DNA of 64,000 bases from Winogradskya consettensis (GCF_018332715.1 NZ_BOQP01000016.1:62001-126000), one strand, 5' to 3'; shown: positions 25,309-34,573, numbered from the stretch's first letter. Translations and numbers: made by a program. The notes: generated by a model from the sequence alone, not told the origin.

Positions 25309-27494
25309 GCGGCCACCGTCCCGTCCGTCGCCGTCACCCTGTCCACCGCTGTCACCCTGTCCGTCGCCGTCACCCGCACGAGGAGGACGCGATCGGGATA
25401 GAGAACCGGCATCCGCAGGCCGGCGGCGCCCAGCATACGACCGGTCAGTGTCACCCCTTCCGGCGTACACCAGGGAAGTGCCGCTCCCCACGCCGCGGCG
25501 TTCCCGTCCGGCACGTCACCGGGCGGCTGCGGGCGCACGTGGTACTCCAGGTCCGGGTCGAGCCCCGGCAGAGCCGCAACCCCCGGCGGGTACGAGTCGC
25601 TGGTGGCCGACGCGATGATCGCGTAGAGCGCGTCCGTCCGGTCCGCCGCCACGGCACCCGTCACGGCGTAGGCCGGATCGGCCAGATCCGCGTGCACCAG
25701 AACCCCGCTGTGCAGCAACCCCCGCACCTCCTTGTAGAGGGTCACCCACTCACCCAGCCGTTCCCGCTCCGCCGGCTTCGCGCTGGTCAGATCCCACTCG
25801 ATCCCGAAATGCCCGAAGATCGCCGAGCCGGCCCGCATATCGAGGGGCAACGCCCGGCGGGTCGTGTGCGAACGTTCGGCGCCCACGTGCGACCCGATCA
25901 GTTCCAGGGGTACGAGCAGACTCGTCCACCGCTGGATCGCCAGCCGCTCGTGCGCGTCGATGCAGTCCGAGGCCCACACCCGATCCGTACGCGCCAGGAT
26001 CTCCAGATCCACCCGCCCGCCACCCGACGAGCACGACTCGATCTCGACGTGCGGAAATGCGGCCCGCAGCTCGTCGAGCAGGCGGTAGAGCGCAAGGGTC
26101 TGGTCGTGCACCCCGGGCCGCCCGCTGTGCGGATGCCCGGCGTCGACCAGGTCGCGGTTGTGATCCCATTTGAGGTACGCGATGTCATTGTCCCGCAACA
26201 GCGCTGCGAGCCGGTCCCGGAGGTGTTCGTACGCCCCGGGGTTGGCGAGATCGAGCACCTGCTGGGACCGCGCCGGTGGGGGCAGCCGGTCCCCCGCCGC
26301 CATCATCCAGTCCGGGTGCGCGCGGGCCAGCTCGGAGTCGGGGTTGACCATCTCGGGCTCGACCCACAGTCCGAACTCCATCCCCAGCCCGCGCACCACG
26401 TCGATCAGCGGACGCAACCCTTGCGGCCACACATCGGGGGAGACCGTCCAGTCACCGAGCCCGGAGGTGTCGTCGCGGCGGGACCCGAACCAGCCGTCGT
26501 CGAGCACGAACCGCTCCGCGCCGACGTCCGCCGCCCGTTCGGCGAGCTCGGTCAGGCGGTCGAGGTCGTGGTCGAAATAGACCGCCTCCCAGGTGTTCAC
26601 GACCACCGGGCGTGGGGAGCGCGGGTGCTGCGGGCGGGCGCGCAGCATCGTGTGGAACCGGTCGGAGACGCCGTCGAGGCCGGTGTCGCTGTGACAGCCG
26701 TAGAGCCACGGCGTGGTGTACGAGTCGCCGTCGCCCAGGCCAATCTCGCCGGGGAGCAGCAACTCGCCGCCGCCGAGCGTGGAGCGGCCGTGATAGGTGC
26801 GCTCGGCGAGCGTACGGGCACCCCCGGAGAAGGCGGTGTGGATGCCCCAGACCTGGCCCGTGCGGTTGGCGAAACCGGGGGTTCCCGCGCAGAGGACGTA
26901 CGCCGAGTCGTAGCCGGTGCGGCCGGTGCGGTTCTCGCGCATGCGCAGGCCGTGGGTGAACGCTGTGCGCTGGGGGGAACGTTCCTTCAGGTGGTGACCG
27001 GTGAAGTCGAGCAGTTCCGTCGTGGTCTCGGGGACCGGGAGGAACAGCAGGAGATCGTCCAGCCAGTACGTGCCCGGCGCGGTGCTGGTCAGCGTCGCCC
27101 GGGTGCGGAGGATGCCGCTGGGGTCCAGCTCGAGCTCCAGCTGAAGGTGCAACGCCGCGGTGTCGTCGGTCGCCTCGACGGTCAGGTGGCCGGTGCCGGT
27201 GTGCAGGTCGGTGACGGTGAAGGCGGGGGACCACGCGCGGCCGTCACGGTGCCCGGAGAGGCCGGGGTGGCCCAGCCAGCCGGCGGATTGCGCGGGGACG
27301 ATCGACACCGGTGGGGTGCCGTCGATCGAGAAGCCGATCGGCTGGGGTGCCGTGGCGAGGGTGAGGCCGGCCAGCTGTTCCGGGGTTGCCGCACCCAGGG
27401 CCGCTCCCCAGTGCACGATCTCAGGGAGGCCGGGGCCGCCGCAGTCGAGCAGCACGCTCACCCCGGCCGCTGTCAGGTGGATGAAGCGCGACAT
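25305..27494 (-). CDS. Alpha-galactosidase, GH36
   Basis: 729 residues, normal length. GH36 motifs: LDDGWFGSRRDD (~331-342), FGLWVEPEMVNPDS, nucleophile Asp in KWDHNRD (D444), ESCSSGGGRVDLE and acid/base region SDCID (~509-513). No signal peptide, so it acts in the cytosol, removing alpha-1,6-galactose from imported oligosaccharides such as galactomannan fragments or raffinose. The last ~20 residues (VTATDRVTAVDRVTATDG) are a 6-residue repeat at the very 3' end. Confidence 0.92.
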   Translation of the reverse strand: MSRFIHLTAAGVSVLLDCGGPGLPEIVHWGAALGAATPEQLAGLTLATAPQPIGFSIDGTPPVSIVPAQSAGWLGHPGLSGHRDGRAWSPAFTVTDLHTGTGHLTVEATDDTAALHLQLELELDPSGILRTRATLTSTAPGTYWLDDLLLFLPVPETTTELLDFTGHHLKERSPQRTAFTHGLRMRENRTGRTGYDSAYVLCAGTPGFANRTGQVWGIHTAFSGGARTLAERTYHGRSTLGGGELLLPGEIGLGDGDSYTTPWLYGCHSDTGLDGVSDRFHTMLRARPQHPRSPRPVVVNTWEAVYFDHDLDRLTELAERAADVGAERFVLDDGWFGSRRDDTSGLGDWTVSPDVWPQGLRPLIDVVRGLGMEFGLWVEPEMVNPDSELARAHPDWMMAAGDRLPPPARSQQVLDLANPGAYEHLRDRLAALLRDNDIAYLKWDHNRDLVDAGHPHSGRPGVHDQTLALYRLLDELRAAFPHVEIESCSSGGGRVDLEILARTDRVWASDCIDAHERLAIQRWTSLLVPLELIGSHVGAERSHTTRRALPLDMRAGSAIFGHFGIEWDLTSAKPAERERLGEWVTLYKEVRGLLHSGVLVHADLADPAYAVTGAVAADRTDALYAIIASATSDSYPPGVAALPGLDPDLEYHVRPQPPGDVPDGNAAAWGAALPWCTPEGVTLTGRMLGAAGLRMPVLYPDRVLLVRVTATDRVTAVDRVTATDGTVAA

Positions 27495-27528
27495 GGTGCC
27501 CCCTCGCTGGTCGGTCTCCGCGCGGTCG

Positions 27529-27559
27529 TTGACGAGAAACTTCAGTTGCTTAAGAATGT
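27529..27559 (+). promoter_or_regulatory. Promoter and operator of the beta-mannosidase gene
   Basis: TTGACG (27529-27534) is followed by CTTCAG (27540-27545), TTG, CTTAAG (27549-27554), AATGT. This repeats the block upstream of the importer (18685-18704), including the 9-bp step between hexamers. It sits in the 97-bp divergent gap between alpha-galactosidase and beta-mannosidase and could control both. Confidence 0.6.
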
Positions 27560-27591
27560 TATCGGTCCCTTACCGACAGGAGCGATCCGAC

Positions 27592-30027
27592 ATGATCCGA
27601 ACCGACCTGCACGAGGGGTGGACGCTGCGGGCGGACGGGGGGCCGGTGCCCGCCGGGATCGCCGGGGTGGCCGTGCCGGCGGTGGTGCCGGGGACCGTAC
27701 ACACCGATCTGCTGGCGGCCGGTCTCATCCCTGACCCCTACGACGGGATGAACGAGGCTGAGCTGGTCTGGGCGCACCGCGCCTCGTGGCGCTACGACAC
27801 GACCGTGACGGCCACGCCGGCGGCGGCGGATGAGCGGATCGATCTGGTCTTCGACGGGCTGGACACCGTGGCGGCCGTCGAGATGGACAACACGCTGCTC
27901 GGACGGACAGCCAACATGCACCGGGGGTACCGCTTCGATGTCCGCCGGCTGATCACCGGGGCGGCGGTGCCGTTGACGGTTCGCTTCTCGTCGGCGTTGA
28001 GCTACGCGGAGCAGATGCAGCGGCAGCTGGGGGAGCGCCCCCGGGCGTACGGTCATCCGTTCAACGCCGTGCGGAAGATGGCGTGCAGTTTCGGCTGGGA
28101 CTGGGGGCCGGACCTGCAGACCGCGGGGATCTGGCGGCCCGTACGGCTGGAGCGCTGGCGGGTGGCGCGGCTCGCCGAGGTGCGGCCGCTCGCCACACTG
28201 GACGACGACGGACGCACGGGGCGGCTCGCTGTGCACGTCTCTGTTGAGCGTTCCGGGTTCGGGGCGGCGGGTGAGCTGCTCGTTTCCGTCACTGTCGGCG
28301 ATCGGCCCGCGGTCGCTCTGCGGCTCGCCGCAGACGCTGACGAGGGCGTGGTGGAGGTGGCGGTCCCGGACGCGGCGGTGTGGTGGCCCGCGGGGTACGG
28401 CGCTCAGCCCCTGTCCACCGTGACGGTCGAGTTGCACGACGGGGACGGTGCGGCGCTGGACGCGTACACGAAGAAGGTCGGTTTTCGGTCTGTGCGCCTG
28501 GACGAGACCCCGGACGCCGACGGCACCCGGTTCGCGCTGGTGGTCAACGGGCGGCCGGTGTTCGTGAAGGGGCTCAACTGGATCCCCGAGGACCACCTGC
28601 TGACCCGGCTGACCCGGGCGGACTACGCGGCGGCCGTCGACCGGGCGGTCGAAGCCAACGCCAACCTGCTGCGGATCTGGGGCGGCGGCATCTACGAGGC
28701 CGACGACTTCTACGACGTCTGCGACGAGCGCGGCATCCTGGTCTGGCAGGATTTCCTGCTGGCCTGCGCGGCGTATGCCGAGGAGGAGCCGCTGCGCACG
28801 GAGATCCTCGCCGAGGCCCGGGACAACATCGTGCGGCTCAGCTCGCACGCGTCGCTCGCGATCTGGAACGGCGGCAACGAGAACATCTGGGGCCACGAGG
28901 ACTGGAACTGGAAGAGCAGGCTGGGCGACGCGACGTGGGGCGCGCGCTACTACTACGAGGACTTCCCGGCTCTGCTGGCCGAGCTGGACCCGACCCGGCC
29001 GTACCACCCCGGCAGCCCGTCGAGCCCCGGCTTCGACCCGGAAGTGGTGCACCCCAACGACGCCGCGCACGGGACCCGGCACGAGTGGGACGCCTGGAAC
29101 CGCGAGGACTACACCTGGCACGACCGCAACGTCCCGCGGTTCTGCTCGGAGTTCGGCTGGCAGGCACCGCCGACCTGGTCGACGCTGACCGCGGCCCTCT
29201 CCGACGGGGACCTGCACCAGGGATCGCCCGCCTTCCTGCTGCACCAGAAGGCCGACGACGGCAACGGGAAGCTCAACCGGGGCCTGGCACACCACGTGCG
29301 GGTGCCGGAGGACTTCGCCGACTGGCACTGGGCGACCCAGCTCAATCAGGCCCGGGCCACCACGTACGCCGTCCAGCACCTGCGCTCCCACGCCCCCCGC
29401 ACGATGGGCAGCATCCTGTGGCAGCTCAACGACTGTTGGCCGGTGACCTCGTGGGCGGTCGTCGACGGGTCCGGGCGGCGCAAACCGGCGTGGTACGCCC
29501 TGCGCCGCGCGTACGCCCCGCGACTGCTCGGATTCGTGCAGCGGGACGGCGTACCCGTGCTCGCTGTGGTCAACGACACCGACACCCCGTGGCTCGCCTC
29601 CGTTCGTCTACGCCACGCCGACTTCGCCGGGGTGGTGCACGCGGAGGAGCGCATCGATATTTCCGTGCCGCCGCGATCTGTCCAGGTGGCTTCCGTGACC
29701 CTTTCCGACCTCGTCGTCGCGGATGCGGACGGCCTTCGCGCCACCCACCTGTCCGCCGAGGACTTCGCGATCCCCTACGACCCGAACGCGCTGTCCGCCA
29801 CCGCATCCGCGGCCGAGGGCGGATACTCGGTCACCGTGACCGCGTCCTCGTTCGCCCACGACATCGCGCTGCTCGCCGACCGGGTCGCCCCCGATGCCGT
29901 CGTCGACGACCTGCTCATCGACCTGCTCCCGGGAGAGAGCCACACGTTCACGGTCACCACCACCGCCGACGTGGACCCGAAACGCTTCCTCGACCCGGAG
30001 GTGCTCCGCACGTGCCTGACGGCCTGA
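27592..30027 (+). CDS. Beta-mannosidase, GH2
   Basis: 811 residues. GH2 order: sugar-binding jelly roll (~1-170), Ig-like domain, TIM barrel with acid/base Glu E430 in WNGGNENIWG and nucleophile E520 in CSEFGWQAP. ATG 27592 has AGGAG ~10 bp upstream; the frame before it is antisense to the alpha-galactosidase. No signal peptide, so it hydrolyses beta-mannosides inside the cell. With the alpha-galactosidase and importer this completes a galactomanno-oligosaccharide pathway. Its 3' end overlaps the next GTG by 16 bp. Confidence 0.92.
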   Translation: MIRTDLHEGWTLRADGGPVPAGIAGVAVPAVVPGTVHTDLLAAGLIPDPYDGMNEAELVWAHRASWRYDTTVTATPAAADERIDLVFDGLDTVAAVEMDNTLLGRTANMHRGYRFDVRRLITGAAVPLTVRFSSALSYAEQMQRQLGERPRAYGHPFNAVRKMACSFGWDWGPDLQTAGIWRPVRLERWRVARLAEVRPLATLDDDGRTGRLAVHVSVERSGFGAAGELLVSVTVGDRPAVALRLAADADEGVVEVAVPDAAVWWPAGYGAQPLSTVTVELHDGDGAALDAYTKKVGFRSVRLDETPDADGTRFALVVNGRPVFVKGLNWIPEDHLLTRLTRADYAAAVDRAVEANANLLRIWGGGIYEADDFYDVCDERGILVWQDFLLACAAYAEEEPLRTEILAEARDNIVRLSSHASLAIWNGGNENIWGHEDWNWKSRLGDATWGARYYYEDFPALLAELDPTRPYHPGSPSSPGFDPEVVHPNDAAHGTRHEWDAWNREDYTWHDRNVPRFCSEFGWQAPPTWSTLTAALSDGDLHQGSPAFLLHQKADDGNGKLNRGLAHHVRVPEDFADWHWATQLNQARATTYAVQHLRSHAPRTMGSILWQLNDCWPVTSWAVVDGSGRRKPAWYALRRAYAPRLLGFVQRDGVPVLAVVNDTDTPWLASVRLRHADFAGVVHAEERIDISVPPRSVQVASVTLSDLVVADADGLRATHLSAEDFAIPYDPNALSATASAAEGGYSVTVTASSFAHDIALLADRVAPDAVVDDLLIDLLPGESHTFTVTTTADVDPKRFLDPEVLRTCLTA

Positions 30028-30869
30028 TCGGCCTGGTCCTGACCGGCAACGCCGCCCGCCTCGGCGTCGAGCCGTTCTTCATGGAGCTCATCACCGGCAT
30101 GGAGGAGGCCCTGGCCCCGTTCTCCACCACGGTCCTGCTCCTGGTCGTCCCGGACCTCGACGCGGAACTGGCGACGTACGAGCGGTGGGCCCAGGACCAC
30201 ACGGTCGAAGCGGTTGTCGTCGTGAACCTCGTACCCGACGATGTCCGACCGGGCCGGCTGGCCTCACTCGCCCTGACCGCCGTCCTGGCCGGCCGCCACG
30301 ACGACCACGTCTTCCACAAGGTCGTCACCGACGACGCCGGCGCGATGACCGCCGCGATGGAGCTCCTGGCCTCGCTCGGGCACACCACCGTCGGCCGCGT
30401 CAGTGGTCCCGCCGACCTGGTGCACACCGCCGAGCGTTCATCGGCCATGCTCCGCGCGGGGGAGGAACACGGCGTCGCGGTACGCATCACCGAGGCGGAC
30501 TACAGCGCTTCAGCGGGCATCCGCGGCGTCCGCGAACTCCTCGCCACCCACCCCACGCCGACCGCGGTCATCTTCGACAACGACGTCATGGCCGTCGCCG
30601 CCCAGCAGGACCTGATCCGCGCCGGCATCCCGGTGCCCGACGACGTCAGCCTGCTCGCCTGCGACGACTCCCCGCTGTGCGAACTCGCCGTGCCACCGCT
30701 GTCCGCGCTGAGCATCGACGTCCACGAACACGGCCTGACCTTGGGGCGCGCGGTGCTGGAGGCGCTGCGCGGCGCGCCCCCACGCGACCACGCCGGCCCC
30801 CCGATCCGCATCCTCCGCCGCTCCAGCACCGCCGCCGCCCCGGCCGCATCTCATGGAGGACCGGCATGA
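30012..30869 (+). CDS. LacI-type effector-binding domain without DNA-binding head
   Basis: About 285 residues from GTG 30012. It begins directly at the first strand of the periplasmic-binding-like domain (LIGLVLTGNAARLG, which in LacI proteins is near residue 60) and contains the usual LASLGHTTVGRVSGP, PTAVIFDNDVMAVAAQQ and IPVPDDVSLLACDD segments. No helix-turn-helix or hinge helix is present; the same frame upstream, inside the beta-mannosidase gene, encodes only Arg/Pro-rich nonsense. Translationally coupled to the beta-mannosidase. It may be an N-terminally truncated relic, or a sugar-sensing partner protein. Confidence 0.75.
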   Translation: MPDGLIGLVLTGNAARLGVEPFFMELITGMEEALAPFSTTVLLLVVPDLDAELATYERWAQDHTVEAVVVVNLVPDDVRPGRLASLALTAVLAGRHDDHVFHKVVTDDAGAMTAAMELLASLGHTTVGRVSGPADLVHTAERSSAMLRAGEEHGVAVRITEADYSASAGIRGVRELLATHPTPTAVIFDNDVMAVAAQQDLIRAGIPVPDDVSLLACDDSPLCELAVPPLSALSIDVHEHGLTLGRAVLEALRGAPPRDHAGPPIRILRRSSTAAAPAASHGGPA

Positions 30870-31180
30870 GCTCCGACGAAAACACCTATGTACGCAACCA
30901 GAACGCCGGCGTCGACCCGCTCTACACCCTGGGAACGATCACCGTCGCGAGCCTCCGCGAGATCCTGGCCGACCTGCCCGACGACGCTGTGATGGTCGTC
31001 GCCGGTTCTTCTTCGTCGCCATCCTCTCCGTCGGCCTGTTCTCCCCTGGCCGACGTCGAGGAATGCTGGTACCTCCCGGTCGACGCCGAATTCCTCCCCC
31101 TGGGCCGCGACGCCGACGGCAATGTCCACGAACCAGGCCCACGAGACTTGTACGCCGTGGTCCTACACCCCGCCGGCTGA
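30866..31180 (+). CDS. Small acidic hypothetical protein
   Basis: 104 residues, start fixed by ATGA overlap with the LacI-like gene and a GGAGGA site. Contains a strand-rich core (YTLGTITVASLREILADLPDDAVMVV ... WYLPVDAEFLPLG) broken by a low-complexity Ser/Pro stretch (SSSSPSSPSACSP, ~49-61). Not recognised; no cysteine pairs, signal or membrane segment. Confidence 0.6.
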   Translation: MSSDENTYVRNQNAGVDPLYTLGTITVASLREILADLPDDAVMVVAGSSSSPSSPSACSPLADVEECWYLPVDAEFLPLGRDADGNVHEPGPRDLYAVVLHPAG

Positions 31181-31201
31181 CTCCTTCCGTATCCTGCTCG
31201 C

Positions 31202-31888
31202 GTGGTCAAGCTGATGACGTACGCCGGACCGGCCGCCGCGGACGCACCCGGAACCCGCACGGGCGGTGTCCCGCACGTGCCCGCCGGGTTCGAGTGGCCC
31301 CTGTGCGCCGAGTGCGACGGGCCCATGCAGTTCGTGGCCCAGGTGAGCCTCGCCGACGCTTTGCCCGACGCTTTGCCCGACGCTTTGCCCGACGCTTTGC
31401 CCGACGCTTTGCCCGACGCTTTGCCCGGCACCGAAGGTCTGCTGTCGATCTTCATGTGCCAGAACGACCCCGGCCTGTGCGAAGAATGGGAAGCCACAGC
31501 CGGAGGCAATCACGCGTACGTGTTCGGCGCGGACGCCGTCCATCTCACCGTCCCGCCTGCTGAGGATGGCATCACCGCACTGGACGAGACCTGCGCGGTC
31601 GACTACGAAGAGCTCGCTACCGGGGACTATCTGGACGCGGGGGACGCCTGGCACCAGCGAACGGGCCGGCCGAAGCGCGAAGTGCTCGGTCAGATCGGCG
31701 GCCAGGCCTTGTGGCTCCAGAACGACGAGACCCCGGCGTGTGAAGGCTGTGACCGCCCCATGACGTTCGTCGTCCAGCTCGAGGAGGGCCACAACCACCG
31801 AACCTCGGCCAACTTCGGCGGCGGAGGCTGCGGCTACGGCTTCCGCTGCACCTCCTGCGCAACCGCCGCATTCCTCTGGCAATGCTGA
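31202..31888 (+). CDS. DUF1963 (YwqG-like) protein with a DALP repeat
   Basis: 228 residues from GTG 31202. The GGVPHVPAGFEWPLCAECDGPMQFVAQVSL start, with C35 and C38, and a second CxxC (CEGCDRPMTFVVQL) plus C-terminal CTSC are typical of the DUF1963/YwqG family with zinc-binding knuckles. Residues 52-75 are six exact DALP repeats not expected in the family. It overlaps the next gene by 7 bp. Function of the family is not established. Confidence 0.72.
   Translation: MVKLMTYAGPAAADAPGTRTGGVPHVPAGFEWPLCAECDGPMQFVAQVSLADALPDALPDALPDALPDALPDALPGTEGLLSIFMCQNDPGLCEEWEATAGGNHAYVFGADAVHLTVPPAEDGITALDETCAVDYEELATGDYLDAGDAWHQRTGRPKREVLGQIGGQALWLQNDETPACEGCDRPMTFVVQLEEGHNHRTSANFGGGGCGYGFRCTSCATAAFLWQC
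31355..31426. repeat. In-frame 12-bp tandem repeat, 6 exact units
   Basis: GACGCTTTGCCC is repeated six times without a mismatch, adding DALP tetrapeptides in frame. Perfect identity means very recent expansion; copy number is likely to vary between strains. Confidence 0.95.
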
Positions 31889-32700
31889 GCCGCAGTTCCG
31901 GAACGCTGGTCTGGGCCGCGCGCCGATACCTGATGGCGCGCTATGACGAGCTGCAGACCCGGTACAGCCTGCTCCCCGGCGGCGGCCGCGAGGGATATCA
32001 CTACACCACCGAGGCGAAGCAGATCTTCCCCCGATACAACGTCGTGGAGGCCATCCTCACCGAGGTGGAACGACTCGACCCGGAGTCCCTTCCCGCCGTC
32101 GAGACAGTCGCCGAGTGGTTGTTCGTCGCAGCCGAAGCCGCCCAGTCGCCCTTCACCGAGCTACCCAACGACGAGATCGAAACCGAGGCCATAGCCCTGG
32201 AGCGCCGGCTGTTCGCCGTGAACGTGCGGCGCTGGCTGGCGCAACCAGATCTCCGGGTTGACCCGCTTCCTTACCGACGCGTGCTGGCACCCGGCGAGTC
32301 AACGTTCTGGCGTGCGGAATTGCAGAATCGATGGGGTGTACGGGGCGGCCTCTGGCATCCGCTGATGGAAAGCCCGGTTCCGCAGGATGTGCTGGTGCTC
32401 GCCGAGCATGCGATGTGGGCGGACGACGGGGTTGCCGCCGTCCGCCGGGCCCTGCGGGATCGGGGTCGCGGCCGGGTGGTCGAGGTGCGTGAGTACGGCG
32501 CCGACTACTTGCTGGATGCCGAGATCTTCGCCCCGCGGTACACCGGTGCCGAGGGACTGTGGACCGACGCCGATCAAGACTGGATCGCGTACGCCTCCCA
32601 TGAGGGAACGGTCGCCTTCGGTGGTGTGCTCGCCGCCGGGCTCGTGACGGCGTGGCCCGGAATCGGCGAGTGGCGCTGGCCCGGATGGCCGGGGCCGTAA
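31882..32700 (+). CDS. Hypothetical protein
   Basis: 272 residues, coupled to the DUF1963 gene by a 7-bp overlap. Not recognised. Helical N-terminal half (residues ~45-115, with EAILTEVERLDPESL and EWLFVAAEAAQ), then a strand-rich half rich in Trp (GLWHPLMESP, WTDADQDWIAYASHEG, WRWPGWPGP). No signal peptide or membrane helix. The second half looks like a binding fold; no function is proposed. Confidence 0.6.
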   Translation: MLSRSSGTLVWAARRYLMARYDELQTRYSLLPGGGREGYHYTTEAKQIFPRYNVVEAILTEVERLDPESLPAVETVAEWLFVAAEAAQSPFTELPNDEIETEAIALERRLFAVNVRRWLAQPDLRVDPLPYRRVLAPGESTFWRAELQNRWGVRGGLWHPLMESPVPQDVLVLAEHAMWADDGVAAVRRALRDRGRGRVVEVREYGADYLLDAEIFAPRYTGAEGLWTDADQDWIAYASHEGTVAFGGVLAAGLVTAWPGIGEWRWPGWPGP

Positions 32701-32730
32701 GATTCAGACCTACCGCAGACGGAGGAGCCG

Positions 32731-33672
32731 ATGACGGTGCCGACGCAGGATGACGTGCTCGGATACTTCGCGACGTTGTCCAACTGGGGGCGGTGGGGTG
32801 ACGACGATGAGCGCGGCACCCTGAACCACATCACCGACCAGGTCCGGGTGGCGGCGGCGCGGGCCGTGCGGCACGGCAGGAGTGTGTCCTGTGCGTGGGA
32901 GGTCGCCGTGCCGGGAGACATGGAACGCTCCACGACGACGTGCCCGTGCGCCGCCGACATGCCCGGCGCCGAGAACCTGCCGGCGGCCTTCCACGCCGAC
33001 CGCCGTTGGGGTTTCTCGACCGAGAAACTCGCCATCACGTTCCACGGCAACACGATCACCCACCTCGACTCCCCGTGCCACATCTTCTGGGACGGCAAGA
33101 CGTACAACGGCCGTTCGCACTCCTCGGTGGACACCGCAACGGGGTCATCATGGGCATCCGTCACGGCGGCGTCGAACGGGATCAGCACGCGCGGCGTCCT
33201 GCTGGACATCGCGCGGGTTCGTGAGGTGCCCTGGATGGAACCGGGCCAGGGCGTCTTCCCCGCCGACCTGGAGGAAGCCGAGCGCCGCCAGAATGTACGG
33301 GTCCGCGCCGGCGACGCCGTGCTCCTGCGAACCGGCTACGGCCGCGCCCGCCACGAGAACGGCGACGCCGGCGGTTTCACCCAGGCGGGCTGGCACGCGT
33401 CCTGCCTCCCATGGCTCCACGACCGGCAGGTCGCCCTGATCGCCGCCGACACCCCCCAGGACGTCCAGCCCTCCGGCTACGCCAACATCCTGATGCCCGT
33501 CCACACCATCGGCCTCGCCGCGATGGGCCTGTGGCTGCTCGACAACTGCGACCTGGAGGCCTGCGCGTCCGCCGCCGCCGAACTCAGCCAGTGGGACTTC
33601 CACCTCACCGTCGCCCCGATCCGCCTCTCCGGCACCTCCGGCAGCCCGGTCAACCCGATCGCCACCTTCTGA
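32731..33672 (+). CDS. Cyclase-family hydrolase (kynurenine formamidase-like)
   Basis: 313 residues, 30 bp after the previous gene with GGAGG before ATG. The metal-binding motif reads NTITHLDSPCH (~109-119), matching the cyclase-family HxGTHxDxPxH except that the first His is replaced. Other family segments: WDGKTYNG, GVLLDIARV, GDAVLLRTGYGR, and IAADTPQDVQP. Members hydrolyse N-formylkynurenine, isatin or similar lactams using manganese or zinc; substrate here unknown. Confidence 0.8.
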   Translation: MTVPTQDDVLGYFATLSNWGRWGDDDERGTLNHITDQVRVAAARAVRHGRSVSCAWEVAVPGDMERSTTTCPCAADMPGAENLPAAFHADRRWGFSTEKLAITFHGNTITHLDSPCHIFWDGKTYNGRSHSSVDTATGSSWASVTAASNGISTRGVLLDIARVREVPWMEPGQGVFPADLEEAERRQNVRVRAGDAVLLRTGYGRARHENGDAGGFTQAGWHASCLPWLHDRQVALIAADTPQDVQPSGYANILMPVHTIGLAAMGLWLLDNCDLEACASAAAELSQWDFHLTVAPIRLSGTSGSPVNPIATF

Positions 33673-33682
33673 GTCTCGTACG

Positions 33683-34573
33683 CTATTGAGTCTTGGTTAT
33701 GCCGCCGTTGACACCGTCGATTGTGTAGAACGCTGCGGCACCGGTCCTGCCTGATACGCCGCGGAAGTCCTGTCCCCCCAGATCACGTATGGTGATCTGT
33801 CGAGCAGTGCGGTCGCCATGGGTGTCCAGTGCGATGACAGTGATCTTGAATCGGAACGAGACCAGTAGGTTGTCGCCGTCCAGCAGAGCGTTGTAATTAC
33901 GGCTTTCTCCTGCGGCGATATTCTCCTGAACGGTCCCGAAATACGATGCCTGTCGTTGAATTTCTTGTGCCTCGTTCGACAGGGCGCAGCCCTCGTCGCC
34001 GCACTGCAAGATGCCGGGAGCCCTATCCTTCGACAAGTCGAAGTGCAGAGTGGTGTCGATGGGGCCGCCCGTATTGTCGCCGATCTGGGCACCGAAAGAA
34101 ATCTTTTCGCGCCGGGTCACCTCGGCTTGTAGATTTTTGACGGTTATGGGCTCGTTCTGACTGTTGGTTACGGTTATGGTTAGGCTCCTCGCCTTCGGTA
34201 GTGCCCCTTTGCCGCGCAGAAACCTGTCCAGCCGATCGAAGTAATCTTCTGCCGCAGCCGGTGACGGCTCCCGTTGCGGCTGGCCTTCGATAAGCGAATT
34301 CAGCCCCGGATCAATCGATAGATAATACGAACTCGGCCATGTCTGGCCGACGGCAAGCACCTGGGGTTGCGTCGCCTTCGTCACTCGGCCGGACAGGTAA
34401 GTAGTAAGAACGGTAGATGCCACTCCCAGCACGAAGGCCAGCAGAGCCGTGCCGATCTGCCCGACCGCCGTACGCCACCAGGGCAGCGGCGCGGCCGCCG
34501 GTGACGGTGTCGCAGCCGGTGGATCGGCGGGCTGCGGAGTTTGCTTGCGACGACGACGTTGGCGAGCCGGCAT
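33683..34573 (-). CDS. Single-pass membrane protein of unknown function
   Basis: 296 residues. Basic Pro-rich cytosolic start (RQRRRRKQTPQPADPP), one membrane helix (VGQIGTALLAFVLGVASTVLTTYL, ~36-60), then ~230 extracytoplasmic residues of mainly beta structure (LTITVTNSQNEPITVKNL; FRFKITVIAL). Two cysteines (CGDEGC) could form a disulfide. Codon use is noticeably less GC-rich than in neighbours, suggesting a more recent arrival. Not recognised. Confidence 0.65.
   Translation of the reverse strand: MPARQRRRRKQTPQPADPPAATPSPAAAPLPWWRTAVGQIGTALLAFVLGVASTVLTTYLSGRVTKATQPQVLAVGQTWPSSYYLSIDPGLNSLIEGQPQREPSPAAAEDYFDRLDRFLRGKGALPKARSLTITVTNSQNEPITVKNLQAEVTRREKISFGAQIGDNTGGPIDTTLHFDLSKDRAPGILQCGDEGCALSNEAQEIQRQASYFGTVQENIAAGESRNYNALLDGDNLLVSFRFKITVIALDTHGDRTARQITIRDLGGQDFRGVSGRTGAAAFYTIDGVNGGITKTQ

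Noticed and set aside
30185..30865. Plus-strand extension of the small hypothetical protein across the LacI-like gene
   Set aside because: Arg/Pro-rich shadow frame; the ATGA junction with GGAGGA fixes the start at 30866.
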